64,000 bases of DNA from Hyperoplus lanceolatus. Lineage: Eukaryota > Chordata > Actinopteri > Uranoscopiformes > Ammodytidae. Shown here one piece after another: positions 26,984 to 41,411 of this stretch. Positions within the stretch are counted from its first letter, which is position 1. Each line of letters begins with the position of its first letter. The translations under genes and the position numbers were made by a program. The stretch is taken from the NCBI GenBank assembly GCA_026929865.2, contig CM049418.1, positions 7,580,501 through 7,644,500 on the forward strand, written 5' to 3'. Below the pieces are notes generated by a model that saw nothing but the letters and a program-made list of their open reading frames with translations, had not been told where the DNA came from and did not search any database.

Positions 26984-28519
26984 TATCCAGTCACCCACAC
27001 TCGATAAAAGGTTGGCAATGTCATTACATTTCACAATGTTAAAATCCCAATCTGCAAAAAGAACACAGACATTCAGCGGGCTTTACACGCTCGCATTCAG
27101 CCCAGAGTTGGGATAAATCAAGTGGGCAACTTGTCATCGATTGCAGCATATATTTGTTTTGCCAGAGGCAGGGTGCAAAAGAACAAATTGCCAATACTAC
27201 TGACAAAGGCAAAGTCAATGCAAAAAATGTTCTGTCTATTCTATAAATGATGAATAATACTCACAAATGCATTGCGTCTACTTGATATGAATGAAGTCCA
27301 ATGTTATAGGATAAATATTTCACAGTTTTTCTATTACAAATATCTAATGAAGCTATGAAATCATTATTGGTGGATATAAGATTTCATTTGTATAAAGTAC
27401 GCTGTGGCCAGAATATAAATCTATGTCTCCTCCATGTCTAATACCTGCCCTGACACCACATTATGTAAACCTACTTTTAGTGTTTTTAATAGGTCCAAAA
27501 TCAAGGCAGATTACAGTAAATGATAACTAAAATAGTTGTGTGTTGAGGCCCTGATGGGGTTATGCACTCATCTTGGTGCTAGGTAGTATGAGCAGAATAA
27601 AGAACTGGGACGTGAATAGATCACACAGCACAGTGTGTGGTATGTTAGATATCTGGAGTTGGCACAGAGACAGACAGCTGGCGTTAGCTACTGACAGACA
27701 GACGGTTCAATCATACCGGGAAGAACAACTTAGTGGGTGGTCAAATATGACACAGGGAGAGGGAGATGAGGGGAGGTAGGAGCGAATCAGAAAAGCTACA
27801 AAGCCCCCCAAGAATATGTGAAAATGAGGAAGAAATTCAGAAAAAGTAGCCAAGAGGAAAAGAACTTGAGGGAGAGAAATGAAAGATTGAAAGTGATGGA
27901 AGAAGAGAGAAGGGAGTGAAAGGTGGAATGAGAAGAAGGTGGGGAGCAATGGCAAACCTCCCAAACTGGGGCTATCCGACTCCACACACCAGCCGTCTCT
28001 TAGGCCAGCTGACCGCTATTTCCAGAGTGAGATGACCCACCAGCTGCCCCGTGGGGAGGGGAGTGGGGGGCGAGAGACAAACACAGAGACAGGAGAAAGT
28101 GAAAGAGAGAGAGAGACAGAGAGACAGAGAGAGGTAATACAGGCCTTATTTATTCATTGAAGCTTTATTTAAGCAGGCAGGTGAGGTCAGTCAAGGAGAA
28201 GAGTTATTTATTTACACGGACAGACAAGTCCTGAGGAGGCAGACGAGTCGACGACCCCTTCTTTGTGTAATGATTTGTTTTTCTTTTAAACTTGTCCCCC
28301 ACTGTCCATCTCAGACTGCTAGACTCTGTGTGTCACCACCCCAGTGGAGCATTCCAGGACATGTAGCATTTACGGAAAAAATAAAGCCTCTCACTCACTG
28401 AGGGGCGCTCACATCACAACAAACACTTTTTCACCCAGGACATTTTTAGCCCTCGGGTTACTTGGCTAGGTGGCAAGTTACTCCCCCCAACGGGAACAAT
28501 TAAATCTAGATTTTTGCTT

Positions 28520-28529
28520 CTATAAATAG
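28520..28529. promoter_or_regulatory. perfect MEF2-type site
   Basis: CTATAAATAG matches the MEF2 consensus (CTA, four A/T, TAG) exactly. It lies about 1.6 kb downstream of the dmd-like first exon in the presumed intron 1. Mammalian DMD carries a muscle enhancer with MEF2 sites in intron 1. A 10-bp match is expected by chance every so often in AT-rich DNA. Confidence 0.3.
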
Positions 28530-29499
28530 TTGGCCTTGGATGCAAGCAAGGCAGAAGAAGAGGCACAGGATAGTCCAGGGGTTAAAAATGAGAGTTAAGG
28601 GCAAGTTTTAATTGAGAGTTAATTAAGGTAAATTGAATGGGGCGCAGAGGGGAACACGAGGCACAAATAGCCTCACAAAATTGGATTATCATGTCACAAG
28701 TTTTACATTGTGTGCCTACATGTTTTTAAGGGATTGATTTATTACCTTATTATAATTTCAAGGTACTTGTACTCCTCTTAAATATTTTTTATTTCATGCC
28801 ACTTGATATTTCCACTTAATTTCATTTCTGAAAGTAATTTCATACACTTTTTTACATCCTGACAGCATAAAATCATATAAGTCATAAATCTTAGAATACA
28901 ATGCACTGTTAAAAATAGGAATGGGATTCTGTTGACAGATCCATCAAAGAAACATGTCCCCTTTAAATCTATTACATGGTGACAGTTAAAATACAAATTG
29001 AGGCCCAAAGAGGTCAATTTATCATTTCACATACAAAAAAAACCCAAAGAAGCCCCTCATTTCTCCAATTAATCATCGCTCAGAGAGACAATAGAAACCT
29101 CTGAGGAGTGGAGTTTGAAAGGGGCTTCATATCAGGCAGATTGCGTTCATTACTAAATTGCATTATGGGAAACGTAGGATCCAGTATTTGGCTTTGGTTT
29201 GGCTTGTCGCTCACAACTTAAAGTCGAGATATCTAGGCCTCTGCTGCTTTTTTTTTTAAATGTCTCTCACAAGTCCTCCAGCTTTGGGGAAGTTTAGTAC
29301 CAAATCATTTGAGTTTAAGCACACGCCAAAGTGTGGATTATTCCTTTTACGTTGATAACTTGCAGGGACTGTAAAACACCTATCTTGCTAAAGATCCCAC
29401 AACTTAACTTTCCACTTGAAGCTTAATGCGATAAGCCTAAGCGACATGTAGGCTATTCGTTCAAACAGCACAACTGTACTATTCATAAATACAGCATAG

Positions 29500-29600
29500 A
29501 TCAGGGGACTCCAATCAATCCATTATAGGGACCGTGATGCTGCAAGTTTTCATTCCAACCAAGCAAGAGCACACAGAATAAAAACCTGGCCGTTTTGTAT
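29500..29600. repeat. dispersed repeat fragment
   Basis: CAGGGGACTCCAATCAATCC, then TGATGCTGCAAGTTTTCATT and CCAACCAAGCAAGAGCAC, resembles a common vertebrate interspersed repeat whose name I cannot state with certainty. No ends are visible. Confidence 0.3.
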
Positions 29601-30120
29601 ATGGATTTGTATGTTTTAATTGCATATAATTGACATATCTTGTATTTCTTGAACTACAAGCATATTTTATTCTCTCAGACAAGCATCAACTCAAAACCAT
29701 TCCCCCCACAACAAGGTCTCAGGCATTAGCTGTTCTTCAGATTTGATAACACCCTGAGAAGTGACAACATCCTCTGTACAAGCTTCCATGGGATACACAA
29801 GATTAAACATACTTACTTATAAACTTTATAATCATCATGGAGTCACTCTAACTCAACAGCTACACCCATCAACAGCCTAGAAGGAGCCCTTAGAAGAGCA
29901 AATCAGGCTGAGAATATGTAATCACATATTTCATGTTTTAGATTGTTGAGCTGATTCTTGATTGGACATCCCTAGCCATCTGTGGCTCACGTTGGTCTAA
30001 AAAAGTTTGTGAGTGCTTTTTTTCATTGGGTTTATAATACTACAGCCACAAGCAGGTCGATATACAGCCTCACACACACACTCTCTCTCTCTCTCTCTAG
30101 GGAAAACTTTGATCTCCTAC

Positions 30121-30202
30121 CGGATCGACACTTGATGATCTCTCCAAACTCGTCCTCCACCGGCTCGTCGCAGTAGTCCTCGGGGCGCACACCCTCCGCC
30201 AT
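30121..30202 (-). CDS. dmd: dystrophin/utrophin-family first coding exon, probably dmd
   Basis: An 82-bp first coding exon reading MAEGVRPEDYCDE, then PVEDEFGEIIKCRS, then one base G and the donor GTAGGA. Human utrophin reads NEFSDIIKSRS and then D, continuing into the actin-binding calponin-homology domain (DVQKKTFTKW). Here EFGEIIKCRS followed by a phase-1 donor reproduces that arrangement, and phase 1 is also the phase of dystrophin exon 1, whose exon 2 begins AT-GAA. An in-frame TAA 54 bases upstream (30254-30256) fixes the ATG. Dystrophin-family proteins link actin to the membrane dystroglycan complex. The locus favours dmd over utrn, because human TMEM47 lies directly upstream of DMD in the same orientation, as here. 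The short muscle-type N-terminus (MLWWEE...) was not found in the window. Later exons must lie left of position 1, or I missed them. The match is short (about 10 residues plus phase), so dmd against utrn remains an inference. Confidence 0.68.
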
Positions 30203-30720
30203 TGATAACAGGGCACCGGGTGTATAAACAAAAGTTGTGACAAAAGTGACAAGTTAAATCCACCGGGATGGGGGGCAGAATAGACCCAAAGTATAAATCC
30301 GAGACTCGGGCCCAAAGGTAGGCTATGGGCGCACGATTTGGACACAGAGACCGAGCTCCGATGGAGACGGGGAGGACTAGGGCAACAGTAGCAGAGAGAG
30401 GAGGACGACGATCCGGTCTGTCAGACAGGGACAGACGAAGCGGAGCAGGTGTGCATGTTGGGGGGGGGGGATGTCAGCATTCCCACCTCTAAATAGTAGG
30501 ATGCAAGGAGGTGCCACTCTACGGGCCCCCGGCCGTTTGGCGGACGCCATGCGTAAAACCCGACACCCGGAGCAGACGCATCCAGTGGATGTTTATTTCC
30601 GCACTGGGGATGGATGGGGGGGGGGGGGGGGGGGGGGGGGGGGTGACGATGTGGTTTCAATATACCAAGGTGAGTCAACCGTGGCCTCGGAGGCAACTTT
30701 GACCTGCTCAGGGTGGTGGT
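30203..30720 (-). promoter_or_regulatory. GC-rich upstream region of the dmd-like first exon
   Basis: CpG-rich sequence upstream of the ATG at 30202, ending in a 28-bp poly-G run at 30616-30643. It is a plausible CpG promoter with 5' UTR. A good plus-strand splice donor (CCAAG|GTGAGT) sits at 30669/30670, suggesting a possible divergent transcript. No TATA box is evident. Confidence 0.4.
30616..30643. repeat. 28-bp poly-G tract
   Basis: Uninterrupted guanines about 410 bp upstream of the dmd-like ATG. Its length may be unreliable in the assembly. Confidence 0.95.
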
Positions 30721-31742
30721 TAGAAACGTGACAGGCCATAACCAATAAGAAGTGGTAGGACCAGAAAAGTTTTTCTTAACTTCTTCCTATCCCTTTTGAA
30801 CATGAACTATGTTATTTGAGTTATGTATTTGTTGCTTAGGATCCTGAGGATCCCATTTGTTTGTTTTTAATTTATTTCCTTTTTTACTGCTCATTCGTTT
30901 TATTGAGTTTGTATTATTTTTAACATGTTCAATAAAGACTTCCCTGATAACCTCGAAATTACAGAACCAAGTTTAGTAGGTTAGAGCTCATTTTGATGCG
31001 TGCAGAGTCTATGGCAACAGGGAAACATGGACGAACTCTATCCTCAAATAGAAAAAGATGTGAACATTCTGATCTTCCAATGAGCCACAACCTGCTCTCT
31101 TTGCTGTTCCTCTGCCGTGGGAAAGAGCTGCTCATTGTGCCTATAGGCCTACATGGCAGCACCACGACAGACATACTAATATTAGATCTGTTGATAAACC
31201 GATATACCCACTTTGGATTCCTTGCTATTCAGACGGGCTTAGCTTACTGTAATGGCTCCATTACGCATGACGCGCTTCGCATTTACGAGCCGGAGGGAAT
31301 GGCTATTATTAGATATGATTGGGTACAGTCTTCCGGCTACACGCTCGCGGGTAAGTTGCTATAAGTGAATGAGCTGTTTCCAAAAACAGAAACCTCGGCA
31401 CTGACTGGCAATCCCATGCAGGACGAAGCAAGGGGGGCTGCTGTCTGGGCAGGGAGAGGTGGTGGTGGTGTGTGTGTGTGTGTGTGTGTGTTGAGAGAAT
31501 GGGGTGGATGTGACTTAGATCGTTCAGCTGCTTTACCACCCTTTGGCAATTTTTCTTTTTTACAGTAGTAGGCTACAGTTTTACATCAGTCATCGCGTTT
31601 ACTTCCATTATGTAGGTTTAGTTTTTTTGTTTTTGTTTTACAGTGTGAACTGGAATTCAAGTCAGTTGAATGGACAAAGAGTACCTAAAAAGGGACCTTT
31701 TTTTTTTTTCTGGGAAAGGGATAGGGGGGGAGGGTAAAGTGA

Positions 31743-31745
<3 letters not shown>

Positions 31746-31777
<32 letters not shown>
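31746..31777. repeat. 32-bp poly-G tract
   Basis: The longest homopolymer in the window; an obvious site for length errors. Confidence 0.95.
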
Positions 31778-31778
<1 letters not shown>

Positions 31779-32931
31779 TACGTATATGGGGCACACTCGT
31801 TCTTATCAGTGGTTCCTGGTAGCCATGGCGGAATCCGGACAGCAGGGGGCAGTATAGCCACAGGTTAGGGAGTGCAGAGTGAATCTCAGCAGTAAACTAG
31901 GCCAGTGAGTCTATGGAAAAATGTTTTTCTGACCACCACCGCCAACAACAACAACAACAACTCCCAGGGCTAAGCAAAGATTCTATGCATTTGATTCTAA
32001 GAAATATTAAATGGAACACGAGAGGTAGAAAAATCAACCCCTTTAGTAGGCTATCATAGTCAGATCACACACTCAAGACAGCCCCTTCCCTGATTATGAT
32101 TTGATGGATAAAATTACATGTTGAGGTGTACTTACCTTCTTTGTCTTGTGGCTGAGTGATGAGGGGCAGGTGAAGAAGTCCTTATATTACTTTAAGTAGG
32201 CGATATAATAGTGATTTTCAGGCCAATTAGCAGTCAAAAAACTTGTTCGGAAAGTGACAAGAGCAAAACATTAGGTCCCAATACGAAGGGCTTCTGCCGC
32301 ATTATACACAACTGTCATGCAACTTTCTGAGATCATCTCCCCTTTTTCAGAGATCCTTCTGTTGCCTGCAGTAAGGGCTGCCTGTCGCAGGAGCAAAATG
32401 ATACACCACATGCACTTTAACCACTCTCCAGGGCATCTCCTTATGTTGGTCATTTGCACTGCGACTCCTAATTGGCAGGAGGAGGGTTGTGTAAGATAGC
32501 AAGCGAGTCAAAAGTCCTAAATAGATGTAGAGCCAGTTTCCAATGTGTTAAACCTGATAATGAGGGAAAATTTGTCCTCTTCCTGGAGGAATCTGGGTTC
32601 CTCTGAACTAATCATTCATTCATATAAGGATACCTACTATACTTTATATTAAAGTATCTATAAAGGTTTGTTATGTCAATCATTACATTTCAGGGCTTTT
32701 TTATTGGAGTTTAGAAAACATGAATTATTAAATAGATGTTGTGGTTTGTTTACAAGATGGAATTGTCAGTATAAAAATTAACATTGCAAGTAACTGCGTG
32801 CATACTTAAAATATGCATAAATTAAATGAATAGAAAGAAGACCCCATAATTAAAAAAAGAAAGACGTCCCAACCAGGATATTGTGACCTAGATATATGTT
32901 TAAAGAACTGGTGAGTCCCATGGGTGGATAG

Positions 32932-32994
32932 CCTGGAAATCCAGACTTGCAAATTTAAATGAGCTTGTTCTAGATGTGGGTCTGGATTTCCAGG
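32932..32994. mobile_element. short palindromic MITE
   Basis: A perfect 15-bp inverted repeat, CCTGGAAATCCAGAC (32932-32946) and GTCTGGATTTCCAGG (32980-32994), around a 33-bp spacer. No clean target-site duplication is visible, so insertion boundaries are uncertain. Confidence 0.55.
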
Positions 32995-33385
32995 TGCACT
33001 TAATTAGTGGATTAATTTAATGTTAGAAGGATGTTCTTGCTCTTGAATTATACACCCCTGCAAACGACAGTGCACAATTGTAGTGTTTGTTGTGCTGTAT
33101 TTAGCTAACAGCATCTCAAGATCTGAGAGTGAAATAAACATGGCAGTGATCATTTCATTTTGGAGTACATTAAAGGTGACAAGAGAAAAGCAGACGGGAC
33201 AGCCAAATGAGACAAGAGAGTGACACATTCTGTTCGGTGCTTTAATGATCCGACGTACAAAGAGATAAATGCTGATTACTGACATTTTCTACAATGGCAT
33301 CTAAAACATGCCAACACTCATGCACACACACTCTTTTTTCTCTCTCTATCTCTCCCTGTCAAACACACGTTTACTCTGCCTCTTT

Positions 33386-33388
<3 letters not shown>

Positions 33389-33468
<80 letters not shown>
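33389..33468. repeat. CA microsatellite
   Basis: An uninterrupted (CA)n of 40 units. Confidence 0.97.
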
Positions 33469-33470
<2 letters not shown>

Positions 33471-35240
33471 CCTAAATCCCTATGCACATCATTAGACAGT
33501 GTTTTCTCTCCAGTCTACTGGGAGATGATGCATAAAAAACACACAGAGCTGTCTCTGTTTGTGAACCTCTATTTTTCATCAGTAAATTAATCACCAAATA
33601 AATGCTAATCACGACGAGTCAGACCTGGGCTAAAACATCCAAGGGAATCAGCAACGGTGCTGACACTAACAGAAAGTATGACCTATTAAGGTTGTGTTTT
33701 TTAGTAGCATGTCGCCAAAGCTCATGTAGTCTCCCCCCCTGTAGAAATAACAGAGGGGCACAACACAAATACACTTATTTACCCAGAACCTCATTGAAGT
33801 GTTTTGTTAAAAAAAGCATTTAGGTCATTTTCTGAAAACTGGTGAAAAGATTATTTTTGAATTGTCATTCCTAAGCAGAGGCAACGTAATTAAGAGTCGA
33901 CTTGACGCAAGTTCAGCTCCCAATTCAGAACTCACATCACTTTAAACTGCATCTCCTTTTCCCCCGAAGGCAGCAGCTATGAGACATAAGGGTTTGTTTC
34001 ACTTTTGCAGTACACATTTAGAAAACAAAGTATTGTCAATTTGAATCCTGGGTGTTTTAACCCAGGTCAGTTACAGTGTTAGTGCCTAAGGAATCCTCTA
34101 CGCCACCAAAAAAGCACAAGAGACATTTCTAGGTAGCGAAAAAACACCCTCATTAAGCCGTTATCATACAGTATTAAATACGGTCCGTGACCCCAAACAG
34201 AACGATCCGGTGACCAAAAAAAAAGCGAACACCTATTAACCAGAGCCCTGCCACTGAATACGGTGAAGCTGTGACCTATTTTAAAACTGCTTTAATACAG
34301 AAGAGCAGGGTCACTTGCCTGAAAAGAATAGCACCCGCTGACCCATAAAGCTAGGTATGACTTATGGAATAATGGCTAGAATCTTTTTTGTTGTTGTTGC
34401 CCCCTCAGAAGACCCTACTTTTATGGAACACCCTTCAACCTGAATACTACTTGCTAGAATATACACTGTGAATTTACAACATGAGGTCTCTATGTCAGCC
34501 TGAAAAAGCTTGTTAAGTGAAATTGAGTCTTTTGGTCATTTCAGATCTCAGTGGTTAATTTAGATGACTACTGTTGTAGCGACAGGCAGACATCTTTTCT
34601 TCATCAGCAACAGAGGAAATTGGTTTCTGTCCGTGGTAAACATCATTGTGACAGCTTGTTTAAAACTAATGGACTTCAGTCAGCTGTATTTATTGTGTGG
34701 GCGTTGGCGGCGACACAGATCTACATCCGTTAAGGTGGCGAGGGAAGCAGCCCGGATCCTATTCTCAGGTGACAGTTGCTTGACAGCTCTACTTTGGTAA
34801 ATACGTTGACAACGTGAGTGCACAGGCAAGACACCGATCCTATCTCCAAAATGTCCAAACTCTTATTTTAAATTTGACTGCCTATGCACCATTTTGAAAT
34901 GAGGGAATGTGTTTTAAAGGGAGAGGGGATGCCAACAGGTTAGGAAAGTTATTCCTCACAATGGAAATTTGAATTTTCCATTTTATCACCTGCTTTATTG
35001 CCCAATCAAGCAGTTCAAATCAGCTTAGAAGTTACCATATTTGTCCTTTCATTTTTAGACCCAGGAATTGTATTGGATCCATGACTCCCATCAAACAATT
35101 GCTGATTAGAGCCACACCCTTAGGGCATCATGGGAAACAGTCAAAATTAGATGAAATACTGTTTCAATTCAAAATAATTGATAATAATATTTCCTGTGCC
35201 AACAGATGCATGTCCTGCCTGCTTTTTCTACCAACATCTA

Positions 35241-35260
35241 CACGCACGCACGCACGCACA

Positions 35261-35350
<90 letters not shown>
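35241..35350. repeat. CGCA then CA compound microsatellite
   Basis: About a dozen CGCA units grade into a CA array of about 30 units, 110 bp in total. Confidence 0.97.
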
Positions 35351-35353
<3 letters not shown>

Positions 35354-36352
35354 ACACAAACAATCACACACGCACACACTGGTTGCAGGGCTGAGGCCTG
35401 ACATTTACTGTAGACAATGCGACGGCAGTATGGCGTGAATGGAATGTGGCATGAACTTATGACTGATCCGGTTTATAAATAGTCTGCTCTTGTGGCTTTG
35501 TTTCACAAAATAATGCATCAGTATCCTGTCATACTGACAAAAAGCAGGTAGGTACCAGAGGAAGTAGAAGGATGCTCCAAACATCACGGTGTATGGAAAA
35601 GCCTCAGCTAGAGGCAGCAGAGCGCGTCCCCGTCTCAAGCCTGCGATCACGGCTAATCAATGATGACAGCCGCATGTGCACATCCCCGTGGGTTGCCGCG
35701 GCGACGGACGAGTGGGTCGATGGTGGAATATTGAGCGGGGTGTCTTTTTATTTTAATCCTCCCTTCTATCGCTTGGCCCCGGGAGGAATATATCTGTCTT
35801 AAGAAAATGTTTGGAAGCACAACCGTGGCGTCTTATCCTCTTCCACGTCCTTGCGAAAGTTTAAGTGCTCCATAGGACCCTGAATAAAAAATAATCAATG
35901 AAAAAAAATGCAACACAAACTAACCTAAGCACTAAGGATGATGGAGCTGGAGACTGGGGATGTGATTTTTTTAAGCCTAAGGTTTACAGGTGAAGACACA
36001 CAAGCCTTTTGCATGTGCATGCGTGCGTAAAACGTGCAAGTGAAAGCCTCCAAGTCTGACATCCTGTTTCCTAAGTAACAGAGTCAATAGATTGCGTTGG
36101 TAGCCTACTAGTGACACATACAGAAAGAAGAGTTCTTGAAGTTTAGTTCACATGGCAGAAAGGAACTGAGTTGGCACAGTTCTCCCAGGTGTTAAGTCCG
36201 AGGCATAAGCCACTCCCACTTCCCACTCTCCTAACCCATCCCTAGGAAGCAATCAGGTGACTTTAGGGCTGAAATACCCATCTGCCTCAGCGCAAGAAAA
36301 GAAAATCCCTCCCAACTGCTGTCTCCAACGAGGGAAGCCTGCGGTAATTTCA

Positions 36353-36358
36353 TTTATT
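36353..36358 (-). terminator. possible poly(A) signal of tmem47
   Basis: AATAAA on the minus strand (TTTATT on plus), 133 bases past the tmem47 stop. The spacing is possible, but vertebrate TMEM47 3' UTRs are usually longer, and this AT-rich DNA contains other AATAAA hexamers further downstream. Confidence 0.25.
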
Positions 36359-36490
36359 TGCACCACCAGTGTACAGTATTCCAATCCTCACAGTTCTCTG
36401 GATTTTTTTTTTAAAGGAAAAACCCCCCAAATTAAATACCTCTCCCAACATGTCACTGTAGTGTTATCCTCTTGCTTTTACAGGGAGGAG

Positions 36491-40073
<3,583 letters not shown>

Positions 40074-40640
40074 TCAAGAGATGAAGAAAGTGACATAACA
40101 TGCATGCAACACGTTCCCCGAAACACTTAAAGAGATTCATGAATAAATGCAATACAGTGAACGCATGAGACTCAGAGTGAGGCCCGAGCCAGAGGAGACA
40201 TTTCATTTTCAACATTCAGTTTGTTCATTAGGAGGGAGATAGACGAAAGAGGTGAGGACAGAATGATGAAATATAGAAAAAGGGTAAGGAAATAGGAAGG
40301 GAGTCTATTGGGAGAAAGGAAAGGGATGACAAAGATATGAAAAAGTCAAAAGCCAATGGAAGGAAAATGAGGAAAAGAAGAGAGTAGGAAAGGTGAAGAT
40401 AGGGAATGGGGAGGGAATGTGTAGTTATTAAGGAAACATAAAAGGGAGCAAGGTAAAAATATTACACTAAAAAGGGGGTATGGAACGAGGACTGGAAAAA
40501 AGAAAGGTAAGAGAGAAAGATAGGGGAAAAGGAATGTGAAGCCAGGAAAGGGAGTTAATGGTTCCTGAGAACACATGTTGTCAAAATCACTTGCTGTCAA
40601 AATCAGTGAATATCTCCTCATGATCTGTCTGTACCCTGTA

Positions 40641-40684
<44 letters not shown>

Positions 40685-41166
40685 TGAAAAAAAGCAGATT
40701 GTGAGGAGATGCTCAAATTTATTTTGACAAAAATGGATTTTGACCACAAACTTTCTCCAGAATTGCTGACTCCACCTTAAAATAAGTGGGGAGGACACAT
40801 AGGAAGATGGAGAGAAAGGAGGAATGGGAAAGCAAGTGATGAAGGAAGAATGGACCGATAGAAGAGCAGAAAGGAGAGAATAAAAGCAGGGGAAAAGGGA
40901 TGAAAAAGGAAGAAAAAACGAGTGTGTAAAGGAACCACAAAGGAACAAAGAGGGAGCTGAGGGACAAACGGGAGGGGACAAGTTGAAGTGAGATGAAGAG
41001 AGGCTTGGTAGGCGTCTTCAGAGACGGGCGATGAGCGATAAAAGAGAGAAACATAACGCTACAAGGACGGAGAGAGGGCAGCATGAAAAGACATGCCGAG
41101 AAGAGGAGGAGGAGGTGAGAAGAGCGTGGAGGGGCTGGGGACAGAACAGCGCTGAGTGAAAGTAAT

Positions 41167-41208
<42 letters not shown>

Positions 41209-41371
41209 TGTGAGAGATTGACAGAGAGAGAGGGCACTTAGTATACCTGAGCTGACAAAAAGCCTTGGCTAAAGAGCATTGCTGGCAGGTTATCAAAAAT
41301 CTGTCCGGGTGTCTATATAGGGAGTGCCGTGCCTTGATGCACTCTGGAATAGCACACAAGCACACACACAA

Positions 41372-41408
<37 letters not shown>
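40641..41408. repeat. GT, GA and CA arrays in tmem47 intron 1
   Basis: (GT)n 40641-40681, (GA)n 41169-41206 and (CA)n 41375-41408, set in purine-rich DNA. Confidence 0.93.

Positions 41409-41411
<3 letters not shown>

Larger units (their letters stand above)
24882..30120. other. noncoding, probably dmd intron 1
   Basis: No gene supported. The 24903-25487 minus frame runs into a CA array and has no recognisable domain. Arrays: (CA)n 25401-25490, (CT)n 25696-25758, (CA)n 26939-26980, and short GA runs near 28105-28130. A perfect MEF2-type site lies at 28520-28529. The block 29500-29600 has a fragment (GTTTTCATTCCAACCAAGCA) familiar from dispersed vertebrate repeats. Confidence 0.55.
30721..36490. 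other. intergenic, tmem47 3' side to dmd-like first exon
   Basis: No gene supported. The 123-residue frame at 30993-31364 shows no domain. Contains poly-G (31746-31777), GT (31468-31491), a palindromic MITE (32932-32994), a long CA array (33389-33468), a CGCA/CA compound array (35241-35350), and the presumed tmem47 3' UTR on the right. Confidence 0.6.

Noticed and set aside
30993-31364. A 123-codon plus-strand frame
   Set aside because: No domain, no signal of codon bias, flanked by noncoding repeats; likely chance.
40346-41237. Long Ser/Leu/Phe-rich minus-strand frames
   Set aside because: Product of a long purine-rich plus-strand tract; low complexity throughout.
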